Source: Agelaius tricolor
Taxonomy: Eukaryota; Chordata; Aves; Passeriformes; Icteridae
Assembly: GCA_023055355.1 (NCBI GenBank)
Contig: JALJCS010000015.1
Location: forward strand, 15,358,501 to 15,422,500
Length of the DNA: 64,000 nucleotides
Direction: 5' to 3'
Part shown: piece after piece, positions 31,324 through 47,760 of the stretch
How positions within the stretch are numbered: position 1 is the stretch's first letter
Layout: each line of letters begins with the position of its first letter
Position numbers and translations under genes: made by a program
The notes under the pieces: generated by a model
Told to the model about the DNA's origin: nothing
Database searches by the model: none
The model's input: the letters and a program-made list of their open reading frames with translations, nothing else

Positions 31324-34047
31324 TCATGGGGACGATGTGGGCTCCCTGTCTTCAGGCTTGTCGCTTTTGGAGGACTTTGGCTTCAGCAAGATGAACCTGT
31401 TGAGGAGGTCGGTGTCCGAGCTGGCCTGGGCGCCTGCATATGCCTCCCCTGGGGACAAAACAGAGGCTGGGCTCACCTGATGGGGAAAGCTCTGGGGGCT
31501 GGAGGAGCAGCATCTCCTCAGTGTGGGGTGGGGACACTCACCAGCATAGCTGGAGGACTCAGCCATGTTCTGGGAGCCGGTGATGTGGTGCCAGTAGGCG
31601 CTGCGGGGCAGCATGGTCGTGGGCGTGCAGGGGTAGGAGAAGTGCTCAGTGCCCTTGTTCAGCAGCTGCAGTGGATGGGGGGGAGGAGGGTGATACAGGG
31701 TCCCCAGAATCTCCCCCAGCCCTGCCCCCCCTCAGCATGGGCTGGAGCTCACCCTGACGTTCTTCTCCATCTCCAGCAGGACCCTCTTGTGCTGCTCAGC
31801 AATGGCCAATGTGGCGCTGTGCACACGCTGGTAGATCTGCTCACCCTCCTGCGTCTGGAAGGTGTAGAGACCTTCTCCTGCATCACACATCCTGTGGGGA
31901 CAGGGCACAGGATGTCACCAAGGTCTTCAAGCCAAGGCATGATGAACAAAACCCACCCAGATGACAGCTGGGGCAGCTTCCCATACTGTTAGAGCTGTGC
32001 CTAGGTCCCCTTCACGGCGCTGATCTGGGACCAGAACCAGCTCCAAGCCCTGCCTGCCATGGGCACACTGTACAGCCATGGGCATCGCCCCAGCCTCAAG
32101 CCTGCCCTGTGGTCAGGTTCTGAGGTCAGTGCCACTGCCCAGCTGGAGGAGGGCACAGAGCTGTGATCCTGTCCTGGCGAGGGTGACATCTCACCGTCCA
32201 GCCTCGAAGGTGAAGCGGGTGGCGTCGCGGCCGTAGCGGCGCAGGGAGCAGAGGGGCCAGGAGAGCAGCTTCACCCGGGGGTTGTGCGTGTCCCAGAGGT
32301 AGATGTTTTCGTGGGTGATCTGCAGCTTGCACTCGCCATAGACGTCCAGGTTGGGGCAGGGGAGGAGGAACACGTTGAACCGGTCTGGAAAGGGAAAAAA
32401 AAAAAAAAAAAGAAAATAAAATAATCAGCGGGGGGTGCAGCAAGGCGGAGCCCCGGGCGAGCACTCCCCGCCGCGCTCACCCGTCTGCTCGCACTGCACA
32501 CCGGGCGCCAGCAGGTCGGGCTCCCCCAGGCTGATGTCGTTCAGGCGGGCGCCCAGGCACTCCACCGACAGCGTCTTGTACCACTCCTCCGCCTCCAGCT
32601 CTGCAAGGCACCACGGCAGCCCCTGGGCGACCCTGGCCACGCCGGGCTGCCCCACCCAGCACCCTCGGCCCGGCTCCCCTGGGCGCTGCCCCGTACCTGA
32701 GTCGCAGGTGAAGGTCCGGGCGGAGTCGTCGGTAAAAACGATGGCCACCGCCTGTCTCTTGGTCTCCTTGGGCAGCCGCGTGATGCACTTGACGTTGCTG
32801 ATCTCGGTGACCTGCAGAGGAGCTGGGGGGTCACCCAGGGCTGCTCCCAGCCCCTGTTCCCTGATGCACGCAGACCCTGACACCTGCAGCACCCAGACCC
32901 AGCTGCATCCCCCTCCGGAGCGAGTTCAGGCAAGGAAGGAGCTGCTGTGGTCGGGTCCCCGAGCAGCGGGCAGCACCCCAGCACCCCTCCTGCGCACCCC
33001 CTCACCTTGGGGCACCCCCGCAGGCACGCTGACTTCTCATCCGGGTACTTCTCCAGGCGCTGGGGCCCTTTGCTGGAGGATTTGCGGAAGACCAGCCAGC
33101 AGCGCCGGTAGATCTGCCGGACAGAGAGCGCGGCGGCTGCTCGGTGCCACAGGGGCTCCCTGTCCCCACCACAGCCCCCTGTCCCCATCCCCAGGCCCCG
33201 TGCCTGGTTCTGCTGACCCTGCTGGCCTGGGGACAGGAGGGGATGCTGGGGATAGGGCTGTGCCGGGGCTGCCATCATCTGCCCCCACCCCCCGCCAGTG
33301 CTGATTACAGAGCTTAATTAATGAACACGGACAAAGCTCCCAAGGGGACCGCTGTTCTGGCATTTCCCCGTCCCCTCTCCTACATCCCCTGCCTCTGAGG
33401 GTGGTGGGGCCACCGTCCCCAGGCATGTCCCCCTCCCTGGATCCCGCTCCCTCTTTGTTCTCCCTAATTAGCATGAAATTACCCAGCATGCTCGTTGCTG
33501 CGGCTCCCAACCATGGAGATGGGATCAAACCCCCTGACCCCCCACCTGTGGGTGCTGCACTCCCACACCACCCCAATTTGCACCCAGCAGCTCCAACCCC
33601 TCCCGGTGCGCGGCATCCCCGATGCCAAACTGTGTGTGCAGGGAAACTGAGGCACGGGGGGAAGGGAGGGCTCGCAGACATTCCCCAAACCCCGGGTGAC
33701 CTGGGACAGGTGAACGGGTGTTGCTCGGTGCAGGATTCGGCCGGTGCAGATGCTGGATCCCTGGGGCTGCTGGATGATTTGGGTACCAACAAGTGGCCCG
33801 TCCCTGCCATCCCCCACTCCTCTGCCACCACAGCCCCAAAAGGCTGCTGATTCAACCCCAGAACAGGGGCACAGGAAGCCACAAGAGGGACCTGTCCATC
33901 TCACCTCAGTGGGAAACCAGCACCCCAAAACCATGGGTGTTCCCCCCCCACATCTCCCCATTCCCCAAGATCCCCACTCACCCCCAGCTTCTTGCTCTTC
34001 ATCCTCACATAGCCCTGCTTGATGATGTCGTTAAAATTCGTCGCCAT
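31324..34047 (-). CDS. DOK4: Docking protein 4 (DOK4), PH and PTB adaptor
   Basis: Eight coding exons on the minus strand: 34047-33982, 33113-33006, 32811-32697, 32600-32481, 32384-32195, 31891-31753, 31665-31542 and 31448-31324. They sum to 987 nt, 328 aa (human about 326), with phases matching. DOK4 is a cytoplasmic adaptor acting downstream of receptor tyrosine kinases such as RET. The N-terminal PH domain covers roughly residues 8-110 ([20 protein letters not shown], with RTFTCDSE near its end). The PTB/IRS domain covers about 130-235 ([37 protein letters not shown]). The C-terminal tail has [18 protein letters not shown] and [12 protein letters not shown]. The tail after LLKPK differs from human, as is usual. 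The fifth exon has a long T tract just before its acceptor. Confidence 0.97.
32396..32412 (-). promoter_or_regulatory. DOK4: Long homopolymeric T tract at a DOK4 acceptor
   Basis: A run of A on the plus strand reads as T on the minus strand, followed by CCCTTTCCAG and exon 32384-32195. It serves as the polypyrimidine tract and is prone to length variation. Confidence 0.7.
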
Positions 34048-34213
34048 GGCGATGGCTCGATAGGGTAGGGGATATTTTGGGAGGGGGGGGCTGCCTTCAC
34101 CTTCGCCCCCCCCTCTCCATCCTCTTCCTCCCTACCCCTCCTGTCTCACCACCGGCCCAGCTTGGTGCTAGCAGTGTCCCCCATGCTGGCTGGAAAAGAG
34201 AAATGACAGATCG

Positions 34214-34312
34214 ACGGGTGACATCTTCCTCGTCCTCCTCCCCCTCCTCCTTGTCGTCCTCCTCCTCCTCCTCCTTCCCCTCCTCCTCCTCCTCTTCCTC
34301 CTCCCTTCTCTG
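34214..34312 (+). repeat. (TCC)n trinucleotide tract upstream of DOK4 ATG
   Basis: About 100 bp of imperfect TCC/TCCTCG repeats in the DOK4 intron upstream of the ATG exon. On the DOK4 strand it is purine-rich (GGA)n. Confidence 0.85.
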
Positions 34313-34399
34313 CCTGAACCATCCGAGTGGAACAGTCCGGTGATATTAACCCCTGCCAGCACGGCGGAGCCAGGGTGGCACAGACAGGCGGTCAGTCCC

Positions 34400-35330
34400 C
34401 TGCCGCCAGCTCCAACATGTGTCCGAGGGACACCCGCACCACACCTCGCCCGCAGGTCTCCATCACCTCTCGCACTCCCCTCCTTCCTCCCAGGCTGCTC
34501 GCTCGGGCAGGAACACGGCCCCGGCCCCTGGGCACGGCTGGGTTCGGTGGGAGCGGCCAGGCCGGCTCTGCTCTGGGCTGTTTCGCCCGGCACCGGGGGC
34601 CGGAGGGACCCCGGCTTCCAACCTCGCCCCCCGGTGTCACCCAGCCCCTGTCCAGCCCTCCCGTGAGCTCGGCCTCGCTCAGCCCGGTCCCTGCTGCTCC
34701 CCCAGCCCCCACCGGCGGGACCAGGTGGGGACCAGGTTCCTTTGCCAGGTGGAGCAGTCCCAGGTGGAGGCAGCAACCCAGGAAACAGAGCAGGGCCATC
34801 CCCGGGGATGCTCCTCCATGCCAGCGACACCCGGGTCCCCAGAGCCCAGCAGGGGGATCGGGCTGGGACAGCGCCTTGGGGACCGCCCGCTGTCCGAGAG
34901 TGGCAGCGCTCCTGTGGGGGAACATCCCCCGTTCCCCCATTCCCCCGTTCCCCATCGCCATCACCACCCACGCACACCAACACCCCCAGGGAACCCAGAG
35001 CTGCTGGGGGGCACCTCCCGGCCCCTGCCCCGGACCTGTCACCCCCACACCCGGCGCCCCCCGGCCCCCATCTCCCATCACACCCGGTCTCCCACCGGGA
35101 CGTCCCTCCGGGCGTTGTCACCTCCCGGCCGTTTGCCCCCGACGCTTGTCAGCCCAAACCTCGCTCCAGCCCCGTCCGGTGTCACCCGCTCCCCCGCCGG
35201 TCCCGCCGCCTTACCGGGCTCCCGGTGCGAGCGGACCCGGCGGAGCCTCCGCGTCCTGCGAGCCCCGGAGCCGCTCGGCCCCGCCCGGCCCCGCCCCGGT
35301 CCCCGCCCCGCCCCGGTCCCCTCCCTCCAC
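34400..35330 (-). promoter_or_regulatory. DOK4: CpG-island promoter and likely untranslated exon 1 of DOK4
   Basis: GC-rich region. A minus-strand donor (CCCG|GTAAGG) at 35216-35211 fits an untranslated first exon ending near 35217, with CCCCGCCC-type GC boxes just upstream at 35280-35330. The long open frames here are a by-product of base composition. Confidence 0.55.
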
Positions 35331-35666
35331 CCCCGGGCTGCCCAACCAGAGCCACAACCGGCCGCCCTGGAAAGAAAATTCCATCATTCGGCTTTGGAGG
35401 GAACACCCCGCAGCGACTGACGGGCGGCAGCAGCAGCAGCCTCTGGTCCGTCCCTCGGCTCAGGTGTCACCGCATCCCCGCTCCGCGCCCCCAAACTGCC
35501 CCCAGGCACCCCCACCCCCGCGGCCTCACTTGCTGGGCAGTAAAAATATGAATAATCGCTGCAAATAAAAGGGCATTAAAAAAACCCCATGAGCAGCAAA
35601 GAGCTGCGCTTTTAGCCAATCAATTAAAAGGCAGAGCGAGGGGATTAGCTCACCGAAATATTAATT

Positions 35667-35672
35667 TTTAAT
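35667..35672 (-). terminator. CCDC102A: Candidate CCDC102A poly(A) signal
   Basis: ATTAAA on the minus strand, about 750 bp past the CCDC102A stop. A stretch of TA-rich sequence (36050-36105) lies inside the inferred 3' UTR. Confidence 0.35.
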
Positions 35673-36417
35673 AAGGTTGTGTCTGAGCGCCTCCAAAGCC
35701 CCCAAGGCCCTGTGCTGGGGGGCTGGGTTGAAGGGGCTGTGCTGGGGTGAGCAGCACCCTCAGGTGAGCACCTCTGCACCCCTGGGTCAGCACCTGGGCA
35801 CCTCCCCAGGGTGAGCAGCCCTGGCTGAGCCCCTTTCACTGCACAGGCCCAGGGACAGGCTTTACCCCACACTGGGCTGCAATCCAGGCATGGGGACAGG
35901 GATGCCAGTGGGTGACATCCAGGCCCGTGTGTGGCTGGTGAAGAAATGCTGATTATCCCTGATGTGTCCCCCACCCACCCTCGCTTCTGTGTGGGGACAG
36001 ACCAGCACCTCACACCACCATCAGAGCCTGGGGCCCATCTGGGCTCTGTATTTATAATAAAAAAATCATATACAAATACATACATATATATAATATATAT
36101 AAAAAGAAGTGGGCAGTTTGTGGCTGCCAAGCTTGGTGCCTATCTTGGCCTGTGCCTCCTCCTCCTGGGCTGCTGGGTGATGCTGGCTTTGGTGGCCACA
36201 CCAGTGTACCAGGAGACGCCAGTGGCTGCAGGGCCATCCAGTACTGTCCAAGAGGCAGTGGGTTCTGGAGCACCCCTGGGCAAATTCCTCCCCACCGCTC
36301 TGTGCCTCAGTTTCCCCGTCTATACAAGGATCACCGCACAGCTGGGCCCTGTGACAACACACTTGAACGCAGGGGACTGATGTGGCACGTCCTGCGGTGG
36401 TGGCACTGCCCTGGGCT

Positions 36418-40960
<4,543 letters not shown>

Positions 40961-41117
40961 CTAGGGCATGGCCGTCACCGTCCTGCACCCGGGCACCTGC
41001 AGGAGACACCGCGGCTCAGCTGGGGACGGCCACAGCTGGCGGGAGGGAAGGGGTGGCAGGGGCACGGTCCCTGGCTCTGGGGAGCGGGACACTGAGTGAG
41101 GAGATCCCTGGGATGGA

Positions 41118-41225
41118 CCCCAGCCAGGTCCCCAGTGAGGACTCTGGCAATGGCCCCAGCCAGGTCCCCAGCTGGCAGCCAAGTGACAGCCCCAGCCAGA
41201 TCCCCAGTGGAGACACCAGTGAGGT
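41118..41225 (+). repeat. 36-bp tandem repeat, three copies, upstream of CCDC102A
   Basis: Units beginning CCCCAGCCAGRTCCCCAG start at 41118, 41154 and 41190. The unit is divisible by three, so an 85-codon plus-strand frame (41053-41310) reads PSQVPS/PSQIPS every 12 residues. No evidence of expression. Confidence 0.8.
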
Positions 41226-41984
41226 CCTCAATGAAGACCACAGCCCACAGCCCACCGGCATCTGGTCTCAGCTTGGCTCTGCAGGCGCCTCTGCCAGCGC
41301 GCCACAATGAAGGGAAGACATCTACATGTCATTCGCATGATGTCATCTGCATGAGGTCATCTGATGACATCATCATCATCTGCGAGCCTCCAGAACCATC
41401 CCTGCTGCTCGGGTTGGGGTACTCGGCTGCACCCCAGCAGCTCCAGCGAGGGCTGCAGCCCGGATCCGGCGCCAGCAAGGCAGGAACAGCTCCGGAAGGA
41501 GAGCCCGGAGCTGCGGGACTGGCGTGGCAGCAGGACGTGTGTCCCGGCAGCTGGATGTGCTCTGCGATGATGCCGCAACAAAGGGCCGGTGCTGAGTGTC
41601 CCCATCCCGGCATGGAGCTCACATCCCGCCCTGGATCTCACACCCGGTGCGGCCGGGCAGGCAAACCGCCCCAGGAAACCTCAATGGGAGGCTGCTGCGC
41701 GTCCTAATGGGATAAGTACAGGGTCCAGCCGCGGCTGCCCGCAGCCCCGGCAGGTTTCTGGGACGGTGCAGCCCAGACCTGCTACCAAATCCGGCTGGGC
41801 TGGGAGAGCCGGTGCTGGAGCAGCGGGAACAGAGACCGATAGCAGTTGTGGGATTTGCACGGGAGAAAGAACTAAATTGTCCTGTGATATTTGCTGAAAT
41901 GGTGAAGTTTTGATAAAACTCAGCAGCAAGCCCAGGCCCGTGCTCTCTGGGCTGCTCCTGGAGGAATCCCAGGAATTGGCAGGA

Positions 41985-42235
41985 CCCGGCACAAGCAACG
42001 CCCACGGGAGCACAGACGGTGCCGAGGCACCCACGCAAAACCCACGGAACGCATGCCGGGAACCGGCAACCATGCAGCACCCACGGGGGGCACGAGTGGA
42101 CCCAGGGCAGCCCTGAACATCCACGGGGAACACGAGTGGAGCACGAACACCCATGGGACACCCGCGGGAAGCACGCGTGGGTCATGGACACCCCGGAACA
42201 GCGGCGGGAATCACGCGTGGGTCACCGGCACGGGC
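41985..42235. repeat. Degenerate CACGGG/CACGCGTGG repeat zone
   Basis: Imperfect repeated motifs such as CACCCACGG, GGGAACACGAGTGGA and ATCACGCGTGGGTCA just upstream of the CCDC102A CpG island. Units of irregular length. Confidence 0.6.
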
Positions 42236-42930
42236 GGATCGCGCCCCCTCCCCGGGGCTCCCGGCGGGGCCGCCCCCGCTCCTCCGCATTGGCGCCGGGC
42301 TCCGTCACTCACCGGCCGCGGCCCGGGCGGCGGGAGCCCCGCATTCCTCCGCTCCGCCGGAATTGCCCCCGCTCCGGCCGGGAGGCACCGCTCGGCCCGG
42401 CCCCGCCCGGTTCGCCACGGCCCCGCCCGCCCCACCGCGGCCCGGCCCGGCCCGGCGCGGCCCCTCCCCCAACAAAGTTTCTCCCAAGTTTCCCGGTGCC
42501 GCCGGTGCCGCCGCCCGCCCGCCGGCCCGGCCCAGCCCGGCCCGGCCCAGCCCGGCCCGGCCCAGCCCGACCCGACCCAGTCCGGCCCGGCCCGGTCGCT
42601 CACCCGGCGGTGGCGGCGGCGGCGGTGCGGGCGGCCCGCGCGGGCCGGGGCGCTGCGGCCGAGTCTCCTCCTCCTCCTCCTCCTCGCCCTCCTCCTCCTC
42701 CCCCCGCCGCCGCTCCCGCCCCCCGCCCGCGCCCGGGGGCCGGTCCGGGCCGCGCTGCGTGTCCTGCCCCGTGGCACGGGCGGGGCGGCCGCACGCGTGG
42801 GGCTCCGGCGCTCGGGGGCTGCGGACAGCCCTGCCCAGCGTGCCGGGCCCGGGGGCTCGGCCAGCGAGCGCTCCCAAGGCTGGGGACCCTGCCCCTGGCT
42901 GCTGCGGGGCTGCGCACACGTGTCTGCCCC
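42236..42930 (-). promoter_or_regulatory. CCDC102A: CpG-island promoter region of CCDC102A
   Basis: Extremely GC- and CpG-rich, with a GGCCCGGCCCAGCCC repeat at 42440-42600. Minus-strand donors (for example GTGAGTGACGG at 42312 and GTGAGCGACC at 42603) offer untranslated first exons. A coding-exon-proximal acceptor (CCTGCAG) lies near 40998. Confidence 0.55.
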
Positions 42931-44077
42931 GGGGACGCGCTGGGGGACGCGGGGCACCCCGGATGAGCGGTGGCCGCGTGGTGTCTGCATCCCCACACAC
43001 ACACCCGTGCTGGCTCCCTCCTGGCCCAGCGGCAAAAACCCCAACCACCATTTTGCCCCTGTCTGGTTCCCTTTGCTGGATGCCTTTCGGACAAAAAATT
43101 GGGTTTGTGTTCCGCGGGATGTGGAATCGATGCCATGGGACACCAGCAACTTTTTCTCCTCCAGGATCGAGCGAGGCAGGGGAAACCAAATCAAATTAAA
43201 GCAAAACTTCTTTCCAAGATCGGATTTTTTTTTTTTTTTTCCAGCTGGAAACAACCCCAAAAAGCTGGAGGCGAGGGATGCTTTCCTCTCCTACGCCCCT
43301 ATCCCAGCGTCTTGTGCCAGGGGAGCCGGCGCCGTCTCTTGCAGCCGGTGAAGCGATTTTGCAGGCGGCTTGGCCAGAGCTGCGGGTGCGTGGTTGCGGC
43401 TTTAACCCGCTCCCGGCGCTAAAACCGGCAAAGTTTTATCCAAGCGTGTCTTTACTGTTTGCTCGGACATGCGTGGCTTGGTGACACCAGCAGGCTCGAG
43501 GATGCATTGCAGCATCCTGGGATTTGTGGGGCTTACCCTTGCAAAAATCAAACCTCCTTGATCTGGTGTGTGTCACCAAAAGATGTGGCCACTGACCCAT
43601 GTCTGTGGTCCAAGCATCACCGTCCTGATGCTCTTCTCCTCCAGTTCTGGGTTTCCACCCTGGCCAAGGCCAGCAGGTCCCTTAAATCTGTTCCCAAAGG
43701 GCCCCCATTTGGGACAGGTCAGACTGAAGCAGAGAATTGCCCTAAGGCATGAACTGAGAGCTAGAAATGTGACACGAGTGGATGCAGGTGCTGGGCAAGC
43801 ACAGCGTGGCACTGCTGCCCCACAATGAGCACTGCTGTGGCTGAGTCACCCCTGCTCCCTGCAACTCTGCTCATGGCCACACCCCGGCAGCTGGACCCAG
43901 CAGCCAAGATGAAGCACAAGATGAAGCCTTTTGGGGCAAACCTAACGATTTTGGGTAAAAAAAAAGACCTTTGTTCCCTCAGCTAGGCCAGCTGGCATTG
44001 CTGGAGGGCTGTGCTGTGGCCACTGGGGGTGTCATGGAGTGTTGTGGCTCCAGCCTGGCAATAACATCCACTGTGGT

Positions 44078-44343
44078 ATCACAGGATCAGACTATCCTGA
44101 GTTCAAAGGGACACATAAGAAACACTGAGGCCAACTCCCTGCCCCTTGCAGGACAACCTGAAAGCAAACCATGTTTGCTAAGAACATCATCCAGACACTC
44201 CTTAACTCTGCCAGGCTTGATGCCATGACCTCTTCTCTGGGGAGCCTGTCCCTGTATCTGATCACCTTCTCAGTGAAAAGCCTTTTCCTAATGCCCAAAC
44301 TGAACTTCCCCTGCAGCAACTTCATTCCACCTCCTGTGTCCTT
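44078..44343 (-). mobile_element. CR1 LINE 3' fragment
   Basis: About 265 bp on the minus strand: plus-strand landmarks are ATCACAGGATCAGACTATCC, then CTTAACTCTGCCAGGCTTGA and CTGTCCCTGTATCTGATCAC. Diverged and 5'-truncated. Confidence 0.8.
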
Positions 44344-47300
44344 TCACAGAGAGTGGAGATCAGCACGCTGTGCACCCCAGGAACCCCTGGCACACCACAT
44401 TTCCCAGGCAGGCTGGGCACAGCACAGACAGCAGACACAGCGAGGGTGCCAGGCACAGCTTGCCCCGCGGGACAGTTTGAGCACCCTGACACTCTGGGCA
44501 CAGCCCTGGGGTAAAAGCTGAATCTCTGGGTGGTGGGAGCTGCTGCTGAGGGGCTGCAGCTTGGGGTGCTGTGTGTCCTGGGGACCGCGGGGCTGCCCCC
44601 CTGCCCTGGTGTCTCTGTTAGCGACCCGCAGTGGCCGCTGCTTCTCTTTAGCAGCGCGTTTGCATTGCCCGTGTGGGTCCCCTCCGCTGCCGGCTGAGCC
44701 GGGCGCCTGTGGCCGGGCTCTGCTCCGCTCGGACACCCGCCGGGTGGTTGGTGCAGGTCCCACTAGATGGCACAAGGATCGCAGGAATGGTCCCACATCG
44801 GGAATGTGCAGGCGCAGGGACGGCCGGTGGCGGTGAGCGGTGCCGAAGTGTCCCCTGACAAATGGTAGGGGACCTTTGAGCCCCCTTGAGGAGCTGCCAC
44901 TGCGCGTTTCACGGGGCACGGTGAAAAGCGGGAGATCTCCGGTTACATCCCCCAGATCCGCTCGGTGCCAGCACGGCTGCAGGCAGGCAGGAGGGGCTGT
45001 ACGGCCGTGGCATCCCAAAACCACCCCGAGCCTGGGTTTTCAGCCACGACAGCATCACACCAGAAGCCCTCCCTCTCGCCCCAAATCCAGCGCAGGGGTG
45101 GAGGCAGCCCTGGGGCGGCGGGAAAATGGGTGAGCAGGGCTTTGTCTTGGCATCGGGCAGACGAGTTTGGGTGGAGGAGAGGATGGCAAGTGAGTAAGTG
45201 AACTGATACTCGGCTTTCCTCCCGCTCTCACTGAGGAAGGCAGAGCCAAGCAGAGCTCCTCAAGGTGACCAAACACTTTCGGGAGGAGTTGAAGCAATCC
45301 AGCCTGTGGAAATAAGTAGCCAGGACAAATTGCAGGGACAAAATCCATCAGCTGGGGGCAGCGAGTCGGTCCTGAGCCCATGGTGCATCCGCATAAACCG
45401 GACATCACCTGGAAATGTTACCGGGATTTTTCCTCTCCTAATGACTGAGATTTGGAGCTGGACATCCCGTTCTGCCTGCTGGAATGCAGACCAGCATCGC
45501 AGCATGGCAAATCCGCCTGTGGCGACATCAGGGTCCCCACAGCCCCCACGCTTGTCCCTGCAGGGTGAACCAGGGAGGTGCCATGAGCCGGTGTGCCCGT
45601 TTCTGGCAGGGGACAGAGCCCCACTGGACACGCTGCCCCTCTCTGCCGAGTGACATTTCCCTTTCTGGCTCCTTCCCGCTTCTGGACAGCGAAGGAAGCC
45701 TCTGGCTGTTGTTCTTTGTTCCGGGCACAAAGGGCAGCCAGCGCCGCCGCGTTCCCGTCAGTGCCCCCGTCCCGCCGGGGCTCTGCGTCCCCTCCCCGCT
45801 GCCCGCCGGGCCCCGCGCTGCCCCCGCTCGCACGGGATGAGCTGTGCATGGCTCACCGCTCCGGCGGTGACTTCAGCTATTCACTGAGAGCCTGCGGCTT
45901 TGGGGAGGTGCCAAGCGCCCGACTTTCCCCCATGAGCCCCATCGCGGGAGAGTCACATCCCAGCGCTTTCCGTGCCCGTTCTCCCCATCTCCAGATCTGG
46001 GGGTTTGTGCTGTGAGTCACTCTGGCTGCCGTGCGTCCACCTTGCTCCGGTATCCGGTGGTGCTTGGAAAACAATCGCTCGGTGATTGCCTCCTGGCAGC
46101 GGGAACAGCATCCCTGGGAGGTCCCCAGGGAGCTAAACCTTCTGGAGACTGGTGGGACACGTTGGCTCTTGGGATTATCTGCCGGTCACCCTTTTCCCAG
46201 CCTGCCACACCAGGAGCAGGCTGGAGCACTCCCCAGGGAGCAGGGGTTGGGATGGAGCCTCCCACCCCTCCATTGCCACGCTGCCAGGGCTGGCTCCATC
46301 CAGCACCTGGGCATGGGCAGGAGGGGGCCTGGCCCCTGTGACCTTCTCGAGGAGAAATGGTGCCATTTCCCTTTCTGGGCACCTTGCCTGGCAGGAGCCA
46401 GGGCTGGGCTGCTGGAGGGGCTGTGCCATCCTTTTCTCCCCAGGAGAGGAGGGTTGGTGGCACCAAGGTGCCTTCAGGCTTCAGAGCCAGCCTTGGCTCC
46501 AGGAGCAAAGCTGTGGAATTAGAGCAAATGCCACAGATTTTGGGGAAACAGGCAGCCAGGAAAAACAGTAAATCCACGTGGGAAATGGAAGGTTTGGAGA
46601 AGACCTTGGGTCCATTTTGGGATCTGCTTTTGGGACTTGTCTGCTGGGAAGCTGATGAGCCCAGTTACTGCATCCCATGGGAGCATCCTCACCCGATGCT
46701 CGTGCAGACACCCGCGGGGACCAGTTTCCCTCCAGACTTTTCTGACATTATCGGGAGTTTATTTGCAAAGCCGAAGCTAAACAAATAATCCGGTTTATTG
46801 CTGTGCCTACAGGTTCGGTTTTACTGCCCTGGCACCTGTTGTGTCGCTGTTTTCGTTGAAGGAGAAATCCCGACGTGGGGTGGGGCGGACCCACCTCCTC
46901 ACCGGATGTTTTTTCCAGGAGGAAGGCTCAGGAGGTGGAGCAGCAGCGAGGGGGGAACACGAGCACCCACAGCCGCTCAAAGGTAGCTGAGACACTCCCC
47001 TAGAGACTCCCCAGGCTGCTCTGGCATTGCTCACCAGATTTGGATGAGAGATCTAGCGGCATCCCCTCCCACCAGCCCCTTTCTGCTTCCTCATCCTCAT
47101 CCTCCTCCATCCACCGGAGCTGGGCTGAGCCCTGGTTATGGTGGCATTTTGCTGGCAGCACCCGAGAGGTTTTGGGGGTGTCTGGGCCCCCTGGCATTGC
47201 TGGGCAGTGGGGCTGGCACAGCTCTCGGCTGCAGACGGCGCCAGGGCTCCCCTGCCCACGCTTGTCTCCCTTGTTTGGCAGCAGCCCCGGTGCGGCGTGC

Positions 47301-47384
47301 CCTCTCCTGCAGGAGTCTGCCCATCCCCTCGCCCCGCCGCCGCGATCTGCTGATCCCTCCCGCCCGCCGCCGCAGCCCTGAGGA

Positions 47385-47760
47385 GCTTTCAGCAACATTT
47401 AGGGCTTTTAGAGGATTTTGGAAGTCTTAGCGTTCTTTTGGAGCTTTTAGAGCTTTTAGGAAATTGAAGGGGTTTTGGGAACTTTTGGGGCTTTTAGGAA
47501 CTTTTAAGAGGTTTAGAAACTCTTAGGGCTTTTAGTGATTTTTAGGGCTTTTAGGAACTTCAAGGATATTCAGGAACTTTTTGGGCTTATGGGGGTTTAG
47601 GGCATTTAGAATGTTGTAGGGTTTTCGGGACATTTTATGGCTTTAGGAGCTTTCAGGGCTTTCCGGATCTTTTAGGACTTTCAGGAACTTTAAGCATATT
47701 TAGGTGCTTTAATGGATTTAGGAGCTCTTAGGACTCTTAAGAAGTTGTAGGGCTTTCATA
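47385..47760 (+). repeat. Degenerate TTTTAGG minisatellite
   Basis: About 375 bp made of variants of GGCTTTTAGGAACTTTTAGG, period roughly 13-16 bp, strongly strand-asymmetric (G and T rich, few C). Confidence 0.85.

Noticed and set aside
34168..35568. Overlapping 200-400-codon open frames on both strands
   Set aside because: Stop codons are rare in this GC-rich CpG island; the peptides are P/G/R/A-rich, overlap in several frames and match no family.
42019..43351. Open frames of 290-430 codons on both strands
   Set aside because: Again a CpG island effect (CCDC102A promoter), with low-complexity proline/arginine/alanine peptide.
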